This document shows, in pieces, positions 21,396-30,314 of a DNA stretch of 64,000 nucleotides. The notes under the pieces were generated by a model that did no database searches, was not told the DNA's origin, and saw only the letters and a list, made by a program, of their open reading frames with translations. Position 1 is the stretch's first letter; each line of letters starts with the position of its first letter. The translations under genes were made by a program, and so were the position numbers. This DNA is from Emmonsiellopsis sp. PD_33 (Eukaryota; Ascomycota; Eurotiomycetes; Onygenales; Ajellomycetaceae): contig JANTQF010000027.1 of the NCBI GenBank assembly GCA_032988165.1, positions 1 through 64,000 on the forward strand, given 5' to 3'.

Positions 21396-22164
21396 CTACT
21401 CCCGACGCAGACTAACAAGTTCACGCACCAACTCCGAAATCTCCCCCTTAGCCTCCGCGATGTCCCTCTCCACCTTGCGCTTCTGGGCCTTTAGCCCCTG
21501 TGCCTTCTCCTTCGCCTCCTCCAATAGCTCCTCCAGCTCCACCTTGCGCGCCTCCTGTATAGCCGTCAGCGGACGCAGGTTGCGCCCAGTCCCCTCTGTC
21601 TGTGACGTCGCCTTGAACTAGTAGTAGGATGCATTAGCAATAGAAGGAAATCATTGATTGAGTTTGGAAGTATTACTTTGGTTCTTCTGTTGGCCCGTGG
21701 GCCGCGACGCTGTTGGTATGGTGGTGGTGGTGGAGGAGGGGGAGGAGGGCCAAAGCTGGCATGGTGGTATGGTGATGTCATAAGGGGTGGTGGTGGGTGG
21801 GGGTGGGGATTGGCGTGAAACATCCCAGGCGGGGGCGGTGGGTGGTGGAGGTGGTGGAGGGTGAACGGCGAAGCGGGCGGGAGGGGAGGGCCGGCAGCAG
21901 CAGTCATGGTTGGGGGTGGGGGAGGAGGGAAGGCAACTTGTGCTGTTTCTTTGGAGGAGGTAGGGGTAGGTTCTGGTGTATGTTGGTGTGTGTTGGCCGC
22001 TACACTCAATGCATCAGTGAGGTCCTAGGATTTCAACTGATGGCTGTACTAATCACCTGAAAAGGAAGGGGAGTTGGGGGCCGTGACATAGGAGTATTCG
22101 TCGGCCACTATACTCAGTGTGTCAGTGATGTCCTAGGATGTCAGGGGGTGGATATAGACTCACT
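21396..22164 (-). CDS. Gene B: proline-rich coiled-coil protein, multi-exon
   Basis: Proposed exons in transcript order: 22164 (one base), 22107-22057, 21999-21677 and 21617-21396, giving 198 residues in one frame. The first intron splits the start codon: A at 22164 joins TG at 22107. No other ATG lies between the TATA box at 22327 and that junction. The chain begins MADEYSYVTAPNSPSF, passes through a long Pro/His-rich part with runs of proline and ends in a basic patch (QQRRGPRANRRTK). The last exon is a heptad-rich coiled coil of about 70 residues starting near RPLTAIQEARK and very rich in Glu and Lys. Introns 1 and 2 belong to the shared intron family; the third (GTAATA..TAG) matches introns in genes A and C. 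No known domain. Function unknown. Confidence 0.55.
22000..22056 (-). repeat. Introner-like intron, copy 2
   Basis: 57 nt intron of gene B (GTGATT..GTAG) with the core AAATCCTAGGACCTCACTGA. Its donor GTGATT is weaker than the GTGAGT/GTAAGT of the other copies. Confidence 0.75.
22108..22163 (-). repeat. Introner-like intron, copy 3 (splits start codon of gene B)
   Basis: 56 nt, GTGAGT..TATAG, with core CATCCTAGGACATCACTGAC. It lies between the A and the TG of the proposed gene B start codon. Confidence 0.8.
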
Positions 22165-22319
22165 CTTTGCGAAGAGGGGGGGGGAGGGGGCGCGTGCCAC
22201 AGGAGGTAGATATCTTGGTAGAGACAGAACTAGCGGAGGGGGGAGGGGGGGTGTGTCTGATCGTGATTGTGTCCGGACGAGAGAAGAAAGGAGACGCGCG
22301 GAGACTCCCCAGGACAAGC

Positions 22320-22327
22320 TATTTATA
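22320..22327 (-). promoter_or_regulatory. TATA box of gene B
   Basis: Minus-strand TATAAATA, about 155 bases upstream of the first donor site. The downstream segment (GTCTCCTTTCTT..) matches the corresponding promoter region of gene A near 24975-25020, which has TATTAATA in the same place. Confidence 0.55.
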
Positions 22328-23482
22328 CGCAGGGGAAAGGGGGCTAGGCTAAGCGAGCGGACAAGCGAGGGGGCATGTGACCCGGCGGACGGCCAGGGGA
22401 GGGCCGTGTGACTCCGCGGACAGCAACATGCCGCCCGGAATGGCGTTAGTATTGTCCGGAGACGCGTGTAGGGCCAGTCTACCGCGTAACAGGGGGGAAT
22501 AGGGGGTATAGGGGGTATAGGGGATCTCTGGAGCCCCTGGCGGAGATTGTCCCCCTATTGTGCTCTGGTGGGATTCCGATATGCACTGCAGGAAAAAGGG
22601 AACAGCATAATATTAGCCAGATCATTACCGGGCATTTCTAGAGGAATACCGTATTGCATTCTTTGCCAGCATAGATACTATGCTGTCTCCCCGCCTCCAT
22701 ACTGTAAGCCTCCCTACTCATCTTAGATGAAAAGAACAACCTCATATCTCGGGCTTCTGAACCCCCCAGTCTCTAGCGTAGCAGGGTAGACCACAGACAT
22801 GCCACAGTCCTTCACATGGTCTGTAGCAAAGTGTATGTCCGGTAATCCCGAGGTCCCTACAAGGGTATAATCAAATTGGCTAGCTGTGGTCTTCCACCGT
22901 CCAACTGGGTTGTGTGGTCTGTGGGCGTTCAACACAGCAGACTCCCTGGAATGTCCTAGCATACAGCCAGTTGCGTGGGCTGGCAAGAGATAAAGGGAGG
23001 AGGAAATTCAATTCTGAACCATTTCTAGCTCAAAGCTATCATTTAGAACTGTCGAGACATATGAAGCCACTGGGCTGCATAGTCTAAAAAGGAATAGACA
23101 ACACATGAAGCTATTGATATGCATATAATGCAATCCAATCTGAGTGACCAGCAGTGCATACTACCAGACCAGCAAAAATACACACGTTATAAATGCATGG
23201 CTCATGGCTGTCAGGCTGAGAACATCTGATAAAAAAACACCCCGATCAATGATGGCCTTCTCGATTCCCGATGATGACGACGAGGATAGCTAAGATAATT
23301 ACATGAGGTTGGCGCTGATGAAGATGAGGTTGTCCACCTGGCAGCGTCGCTTAACTAGTTATCTCACGTGACCCGCCTAGCATCATCTAATGACCTCAGG
23401 GGGTCCATTGCCCATGGAACTCTCCCGTCTCCGGGGAGAGATGAGCCACCGGACATTTTAGCATTAACTTCCGAAAAGCTTC
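22328..23482. other. Spacer between genes B and C
   Basis: Contains a G-rich short tandem repeat (AATAGGGGGTAT units, about 22495-22525). A minus-strand frame at 22723-22986 (87 codons, TTG start) has balanced composition and could be a relic exon, but no motif or splice context supports it. The rest is AT-rich with no gene. Confidence 0.4.
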
Positions 23483-24173
23483 TTATGGGAGCTCCTGTCT
23501 CAACTCGAAACTCTCCCTCTCAGCCTCCTGAATTTCTACTTCGATCTTTCGCGGTTGGGCCTTTAGCCCACGTATTTTCTCCTTGCCTCTTCGAGTAGTT
23601 TTACTGCCTCCATCTGTCTTGTTTTTTTGGATATCTGTCAGTGGTCGTTGGGTAGTACTAGTATTCATTAGAAATAGAAATACATAATCAATTGAATCTG
23701 TAAATATTACCTTTGCCTTTTTTGGACGGCGGGGGGCCCAAGGGTGAGGGCGGGGGGGCGGTGGAGGATACTGAAAGCTATTAGTAATAATTAGTAGCAC
23801 ATGGAAGTAGTAACTTGCTCTTCACCCAGGCAGGATATGGGGGTGGTCATGCATCTATTAGAAGTCAGTTATCACTATCAGTAGCTATTAGATGGGCAAC
23901 TTACTCATTCAGCTTCAGGATAGAGGGTGCATTGGAGGTGATCAGATAGCTTTGAAAGTTAGTCACTATTATCAGTAGCTAACTACTAGATGAAGATACT
24001 TACTACTTTTTAGCTAGAGGCTCCTCCTCATCCTCATCACTAGAATTGATAAACTCTTCAAGTTGACTACTTTCATTAGCAACCAGGGGCTACTACCAAC
24101 AACCAGATAGGAGAACTTACTGTTTTTTATGGCCTGACTTGCCTCTGACTACTTTCAAACCCTTGAACTGCAT
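23483..24173 (-). CDS. Gene C: small six-exon coiled-coil protein of the same family
   Basis: Exons 24173-24121, 24069-24004, 23949-23905, 23854-23826, 23777-23711 and 23657-23483 join in one frame through five GT-AG introns of 48-54 nt to give 144 residues. That many consecutive in-frame junctions is unlikely by chance. The N-terminus is basic (MQFKGLKVVRGKSGHKK), followed by an acidic patch (SSDEDEEE). A short Pro-rich part follows, then a last exon with RPLTDIQKNK and GLKAQPRKIEVEIQEAE, clearly related to the last exon of gene B. In the homologous Pro-rich exon the reading frame differs from that of gene B. A further family intron (24307-24259) lies upstream, probably in the 5' UTR. Function unknown. 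Confidence 0.5.
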
Positions 24174-24258
24174 GTTCTTCTATACCTAGTTAGTACTCAT
24201 TCCTCTTACTCACTATCAGTACCTACATTAACATGCTGATTTGTTGATTGTCCACTAA

Positions 24259-24307
24259 CTATATGTCAGTGATGTCCTAGGATTGCAGTGGATGGATATA
24301 GAATCAC
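24259..24307 (-). repeat. Introner-like intron, copy 4
   Basis: 49 nt, GTGATT..TATAG, with core CAATCCTAGGACATCACTGA. It sits upstream of the gene C start, so it is probably a 5'-UTR intron, or a copy in non-coding DNA. Confidence 0.65.
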
Positions 24308-24425
24308 TGTTCTTTATTTAAAAAAAAAAGACAAAAAACCAATCTCATCCCCTTCGGAGCCCAGCAAGCTCCTTTGCCATAGAAGAAATTACATGATCAA
24401 CATTTGCCATCTTAACTTGAAGCTT

Positions 24426-24961
24426 TCATCTCTCTTCCCTAAGGCTTGCCAGCTCCTTTTTCCTCAGGTCAATTGACTGTAGCAATTCATCTCTACGCGC
24501 AAGCTGCGCAGGCGTGAGCGGTTCGGTATCAATAGTCTTCTTAACATGTTAGCAATAGAACTAAATCATCAATTGACTGTGTAAATATTACCAGAGGAGC
24601 GTGGTAGTGCTTGCGGTATTTTCGCGGTCGTGGGTGGTGGCAGGGGGCGAAGGTAGCAGTACGGGTGGCGGTGCGGCTTTCTTTTGTCGGTTCTACTACA
24701 TTAGTGATGTCCTAGGATTTCAGGGGATAGACATATACTTACTGTTGGTGGAGAGGGAGGGCGGTGGTAACATCATTGGATTGACTATACTCAATATATT
24801 AGTGATGTCCTAGGATTTCAGGGGATGGATAGACTTACTTGTAGTGGTGAGGGAGGGGGGAGGAGCTGCTATACTCAACCTGTCAGTAACATCTTAGAAG
24901 CTATTTCAGTGGATGGATAGTATACTCACTGGTGGTTGTAGGGGGGAGGAGAAGATGCCAT
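24426..24961 (-). CDS. Gene A: proline-rich coiled-coil family member, possibly decaying
   Basis: The start ATG at 24961 follows a promoter matching that of gene B. Likely exons are 24961-24930, 24868-24839, 24784-24743, about 24695-24592 and 24539-24426. The first three encode short Pro/His/Ser-rich segments (MASSPPPYNH..), and introns 1-3 are family copies in the same phase. The last exon reads TEPLTPAQLARRDELLQ then a Lys/Glu/Leu coiled coil, matching the last exons of B and C but ending earlier. With my splice choices exon 4 leaves the last exon out of phase by one or two bases. Either one acceptor is misplaced or the copy carries a frameshift. Treat the model as provisional. Confidence 0.38.
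24696..24742 (-). repeat. Introner-like intron, copy 5
   Basis: 47 nt, GTAAGT..TGTAG, core AAATCCTAGGACATCACTAA. Third intron of gene A; the shortest copy, lacking the TTGAGTA segment before the acceptor. Confidence 0.75.
24785..24838 (-). repeat. Introner-like intron, copy 6
   Basis: 54 nt, GTAAGT..TATAG, core AAATCCTAGGACATCACTAA followed by TATTGAGTATAG. Second intron of gene A. Confidence 0.8.
24869..24929 (-). repeat. Introner-like intron, copy 7 (most diverged)
   Basis: 61 nt, GTGAGT..TATAG. Both ends match the family (CTATCCATCC.CTGAAAT and TTGAGTATAG), but the central palindrome is changed to CTTCTAAGATG. First intron of gene A. Confidence 0.7.
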
Positions 24962-25011
24962 TGTGATGCCCGGATGAAAGAAAGGAGACTCGCGGGACCT
25001 CCTGGGACGAC

Positions 25012-25020
25012 CTATTAATA
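25012..25020 (-). promoter_or_regulatory. TATA-like element of gene A
   Basis: Minus-strand TATTAATAG in a segment aligned with the gene B promoter, about 50 bases upstream of the gene A ATG. Confidence 0.4.
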
Positions 25021-25098
25021 CCCAGGGGGAAGGAGCTACCGTAAACAAAACCAGGTGAGTAGACAAGGAAGGAGGCAGAGAGGCCAGCATAGTACTAT

Positions 25099-25329
25099 CT
25101 ATTTTGGTTCTCTTAATGCCGGTGGTAGCTTGATATACACAGAACGTCCATTAGTCAAAGTTAGCTTCTCATGGCGTATGGCCTTTTCCGTTTCCGCCTT
25201 GGTGGCAGGCCACTGGGAAGTTGTATGGGATAGGTACCGGTACGTAGTAACGGTAGTAGTCAGTGGAGATGGAGAGCCACCAAGGCAATAGACATCATAG
25301 GGTTTATCTAAACATATAGGATATGTCAA
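25099..25329 (-). other. Open frame of unknown status (76 codons)
   Basis: A minus-strand frame with balanced, protein-like composition (Thr-rich middle, then ATKAETEKAIRHEKLTLTNG) ending in TAG just upstream of the gene A promoter. It stays open for some codons upstream of its TTG start, to a possible acceptor (CTAATAG). It could be the last exon of a minus-strand gene or a relic. No family recognised. Confidence 0.2.
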
Positions 25330-26239
25330 TTCTGTTGGTGATGGCTATTAGTTTTAAGAGATGGCCTGAGATACTGCTCCAGATAGGGAGGGGAGGGGAG
25401 GGGAATGCAGAGAGACATCTGTAAGAACATACTTTAATAGGTGTATAACTTTCGTGATATTGATATTTTCCCCTTGTTGAATAACTGGAGATCTTATCTG
25501 TATGGATCCCGTGGTCTCCATTTTGCAGTGCGGGCAGAAGGGTAACGAAGAAGAGAAGAGAAATAGAAACAGAGGAAATGTCTGGCGCTATGTCGGTTTA
25601 AACTCTCCTGCATCTGCGTTGCGTTGGTGGTAAGGTTAGAGCTGGATAAGTTAAGGTTAGATAAGCTGGTTAAGGTTTGATATGGTAACTAGAGGTTGGA
25701 TAAGATAACCTTGGATAAAGTCCAAGAAGATAAGGTGGGAGAAGGCAAGGTTGGATGGACCGTGGCAGTTGTAAGTTTTGTAAACCGGGGGGTTGGGCAT
25801 TGCATACTATGGACTGGGTAGGGTACTCCCTTTTCACTTTAACTCATCACTTCATTTAACTTCACGTAACTTCGCGTAACTCCATCTCACTTTTGCTTTC
25901 CCAATCACCAGCTCATTCATCGATTTTCATAATGTCACGTCTGCCTGTCACCGAATTCCCCCATCATCCCTGTGTGGGTTGAGGGAGCGGTCCCGTGGCA
26001 TGTAGGGGTCTAAGTCATCCAGGTAGCAGAGATATGCAAGAGGCTACACTTGGAGAGAGAACTGTAAGTTAACTATTGGTCTGTAAATTCATGCAAAAAG
26101 AACCATAAATGCATCGATATAAAAGGGAACAAAAACCGTTTCACCCTTGCAAACCATTACTCCCGCACAGGTTGATAATGCCAGAAAAAATAGATAGTCC
26201 CAAGCCCGCATCACCCCACCCCTCCCATCAACATCAATA
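25330..26239. other. Intergenic region with degenerate short repeats
   Basis: Two patches of imperfect tandem repeats stand out. About 25630-25755 has units like AAGGTTRGATAAG, and about 25838-25890 has TAACTTCACG/TAACTTCGCG-like units. A G-rich run GGGAGGGGAGGGGAGGGG lies near 25387. No gene is supported here. Confidence 0.5.
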
Positions 26240-27307
26240 TCAGCACCCCCCCATCTCCTCATCCGCCCGCCCCTTCCCCTTCCACCCAACCCAACAAAGC
26301 GTAATCACGACCTTGACCCCCGTAGCAAGCCACAGCGAGCTCGACAACCCCGCAGCCTTGGAGAGACCACCGGAAACCATCGCTCCGATAAACAGTGCAA
26401 CGCACGTGCCAATCCGCCGATTCCGCGCGGGATTGTCATGCCAGCCGCCCTTCAGATCGACGAGTAGATCGCAGAGTGCCGTTGTCAATACCAAGGTAGG
26501 TATCTCATCCATACGAAGGACGCGCGAAGCAACAATCTGCCCGCCCGCCTGGAAGGCTAGCAGGGCAATGGGAAGAACCTGCATCCAGTCGATGGCATCG
26601 GAGGGGTTATCATGCTTGCTGTCCACGACCCCCGTCTGGACTAGGACGGAGGCGGTGAGGATGGCGAGGGTCTGTATGGTGAAAGAGATTACGAGCGTGG
26701 ATCGGCGGAGTGGTTGGAGAAACCGGGAACCATAAATGAAGAACAGCACGCCGATGATGAAGGAAGATATCCCGATGAGGCACTTTGCCCAGAGGAAGGA
26801 TGGGTATGCAGGCTGGCCGGACACACCCAAGGCGAGGAATACCACATTTCCTGCGATATGTTAGGAAACTGCAAGGAATATCTTCTCGAATATGTATGAC
26901 TCACCTGTTTGCATACTGGCAAAGCTCCCCCATGCATTAAAGGCCAGACTATCAATGACTCCGCTGGCAAAGGAGCACGCCAGCAAGAGCATATCGCACC
27001 ACGACGTGTCAACCTCCTCATTAAAATGATACGCAACGCGGGAGTACCACGGGAGTTCTGATATATCCCCCGGCGCATCAAATACAGTAAACGAGGAGCT
27101 GCGAGAAAGGTGCGGGAGATCAGTATCTATCTTCCTAGGCCGAAATGAATCGCCATCCCCGTCCGTGTCGAGCTCAGTGATCCGGGACCGCAGGGCGGAA
27201 GGGGAAAATCTGACTGTCTGTTTATTTGTATTCATATTGTGAAATAGTCCAGGGAGGTAGCCTGCTGATTGCTTATCGATGCCGCCATGAGCAGCGAAGG
27301 ACGCCAT
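26240..27307 (-). CDS. DUF1275 (YoaK family) membrane protein
   Basis: Two exons, 27307-26905 and 26850-26240, separated by a 54 nt intron (GTGAGT..GCAG), give 337 residues. The junction restores the family hallmark MQTGNVVFLALG. The first ~95 residues are a polar cytosolic extension. About six hydrophobic segments follow, with the conserved SFASGVIDSLAF near the first and the GQIVASRVLR segment in the second half. DUF1275 proteins are polytopic membrane proteins of unknown transport or signalling role, common in bacteria and filamentous fungi. The fungal members carry an N-terminal extension as here. The start ATG gives full length; no in-frame ATG is seen upstream. Confidence 0.85.
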
Positions 27308-28926
27308 TCTTATGCCAGGATAGATTGAGGGCTCACGATATCGAGGATGTAAAACAACATGCTATTTTCAAACCAACAGCATCGTGGACGTATGAACCTG
27401 GCCCCCGACCGCAACCCAAGCGCACGGACGAGCGCGAAAGGCGATTACGCATCGGAAGACTGTTTCTCTCCTCAACAAATGCCGATCAGCTGGACTCCGC
27501 CTGGCTCAATTGCCCAAACGGAAGGCTTTGGTCTTGGGCGTGTGTCAGATAAGGGCGGGAGATTGGGCGGTGGTGATGAGGAATTCCGCCACAGATCGCC
27601 TAGATTGATAGTGAACAAGATTCGGTAGGCGGGCTGGAAAAGATCGGCATGGAGGGATCGCATGCCAAGTGCTAGGCGATAATCGCACACAAAGTTATCG
27701 CCTCGAATAATAAAAATATAGGGTCGGTTTATCTCTTGGCTTTCCGCTAGAATGCAGATATCAAGACTGGAAGAAGATAAATGTGATGTGGTTAGCTATC
27801 CTAAAAGATCAGGCCAAAGTACACCCACCGCAGCTTGATTTAAGCTTATTCCTCGACAACTGTTCAATCGGCCCGGGCCTTGGCGGGGCGCCAAGAAGCC
27901 CCATCGACCTAGATCCCGCCATAGTTAGGCCAAGAACTCCATTCGTGAGAGGAGGGAGGAAATAAAAGATCTGGACTCGGGCATAGGGATAAAGGTAGGG
28001 CTTGGCGGGAGAACTGTAAGGCTATTGGTCCGTGTCTTTGTTATTCGACCGTGCACGGTTCTCCCCACGAACAGAAAATCTCACCGCCCCAAGATATTGA
28101 GGGAGGACAAGATGAGCTCCGGGCCAAACGGAGGGTTGGGTATCCAAACATTAATTCTCTGGTGGGTAATTTTTTATCCCGCTGTCGCCAATGGGATAGC
28201 GTATCCTCTCATAGAAATCCCCTGTAGCCGACACAGAATGTGGCGCTGAGGTGGTACAGCATGAGGCGGTGCTTGACCCGGGTGTCGCATTGCGAGGGTC
28301 AATTGATACGAGCGGGACTCACCCGGTTCTCCCCGATGCGGCTGAGTGCCAGCCCTGTTGTTTGTTTCATGGGTGCCAGGTCTTTGGCTCACAAGGCGAG
28401 AAGCTGGGGCGCATACTGAAACACCCGATATCATGAACCAATTCAAAGAACGAGGCCCTTATTCGATCGGTTATGCCATCTGCTATGACCAGCACATGGC
28501 ACTGGAAGGGATATGCCAGACACACGCGCCTGAAGCAGGTGCCACCATTGGCTAAAAGAAGTGGCCAGACAATGGGATGGGTACACAAAGCAACCATGGC
28601 ATGCGCGCATGTTCCAATCTCACATGTCGCGACTCATTTGGTGGTTATCCAGATAAACCAAAAATTGGGGAGTCCAAAAGTCAACCTTGGAGGGGGTATA
28701 ATCAACGGAAATCGCAAATGGATATTGATATCACATGGCTAATCCATGCTAGGAACAAGACATATACATCGTTCACCCGCGCGAGTGCGTCCCTTGGGAG
28801 AACCGCCAAGGAAGCATATACGAGAACTGAGCTTATCGGAAGCAGACTGCGGGGAAAAAGCAAAAAATCAAAACGGAAGGGAGAGGAACCGACAAAAATA
28901 CATCAGGCATCGCCCTAGGGATGCGC
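27308..28926. other. Intergenic region of 1.6 kb
   Basis: Holds the upstream region of the DUF1275 gene and the 3' flank of the glycine-zipper gene. Many frames of 60-113 codons overlap on both strands without motifs or splice context. I see no gene, RNA gene or clear repeat. Confidence 0.4.
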
Positions 28927-29583
28927 TTAGTCGCTGTCGCTGCTACTGCTGCTTGAGGAGCTTGAGCTGCCGCCCTTCTTGTGTTTCTTGTGCTTCTTAT
29001 CTTTCTTCTTGTGCTTGTCCTTCTTATGCCTAGAGAAAAAAAATCATGTCAATGGTGTAATATATCAAGCAGATTCGCAGACTCACTTCTTATGCGCGTG
29101 GGTCACAGCATTTGCTCCGGCCGCACCGAGGACAGCACCACCAAGAGTTCCTAGCATACCGCCTTGCATCTTGTGGCCGACAAAGGCTCCGCCAGCACCA
29201 CCTATAAGGGTGGAACCCAGTCCCTTTTCGCCATCAGCGGGTCCGCCAGGGCCACCTGGTGCCCCGTACTGAGGGGGTTGCTGGTTCCCATAATATCCAG
29301 CGCTCTCTCCATGCTGCTGGGGCTGGGCCCGAGTGTCGTATCCTGGTGCGCCAGGCGACGGAGAACCATACTGGGGGGGCTAGTGAGAGGATGCTGTTAG
29401 CACATGTGCTGCTGGTGCCTTCCAGCGTCTATCTGGCTACGAAGAGTTGAGGGAATATATCAAACTGACCTGGTGCGGCTGCTGTTGGTGGGGGGGATAA
29501 TACCCCTGCTGAGGCGGGGGGTGTTGTCCGTATGGCTGCTGCGGAGGGGCGCCGTACTGGCTGGGATGGCCGTAGTTGGACAT
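28927..29583 (-). CDS. Glycine-zipper protein with Q/P/Y-rich head and Lys/His-rich tail
   Basis: Three exons, 29583-29470, 29379-29087 and 29029-28927, with introns of 90 and 57 nt, join in frame to give 169 residues. Residues 1-85 are rich in Gln, Pro, Gly and Tyr with YG/PPQ repeats, a disordered prion-like head. At about 90-132 a glycine zipper (IGGAGGAFVGHK, MLGTLGGAVLGAAGA) fits the 2TM glycine-zipper fold. The tail is a run of HKK/DKHKK units ending in a serine tract and SDSD. The same three-part layout occurs in small eukaryotic proteins of unknown role; the tail could bind nucleic acid or metal. Introns are well formed and the third exon begins by repeating the preceding HKK motif. 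Confidence 0.75.
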
Positions 29584-30314
29584 GTGGGTGGACTGGGGGT
29601 GCTATGCGAGGGAGAGTGGACAATATGGTACGCGTAGGAGCGAGATGGCCTGCGTGAGAGAGGAGGAGAGGGGAGATGGATGAGGTTGAAGGTGTTCGTT
29701 CCAGGCGGCAGGCGGCTCTTGACCAGGTCAGGGCGGGGCGGGGCTATAAAACGCCGAGAAGGATCGCCATGCCTGCAGCAACTCTAAACCATGTGACCTG
29801 TGATGGGTTTCAAGATACATGCAGATTGAGAATCAGATAACGGCTTATTCCTACATACCAGTTGCATGAACTAGCTATATCTTCAAGGCCGCTCTGTATG
29901 GATTATCCCCCGCATGACGTCGTCGGCCAATAAGGACTAGCAACTATGTTGGTCAGGGCCTAATAAAGGGGCCTCCATTCGTCGGGTATCTAATGGAAAA
30001 GAATACACTGCGCAATAAAACCAAATAATAGCAACCCCCTCCCGGTGACTTGTAGGTAACCCAACATGCTATCCGGAGTCCATCCATCTGCAAACTCAGT
30101 ACCAGCAACAGTACATAGACAAGCTTTTCAAAGAACGACGCGCGATACTCCTAGCCTTGGTATGACAGAATAAACAAAACAGGAAAAACTATACAGCTGT
30201 ACAAGAAAGCGCATATTAAACATAAACAATACAAGACTCGACAGTGCCGGCTAAATAAAAACATGCAGATAATATACCTACATCTTCGAAAAATCAATCA
30301 TAATCGTCGTTACG
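29584..30314. other. Upstream region of the glycine-zipper gene and 3' flank of MBP1-like gene
   Basis: No gene seen. Minus-strand TATAAA-like sequence near 29745-29750 (GGGGCTATAAAAC on plus) could serve either strand. The remainder is AT-rich. Confidence 0.35.
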
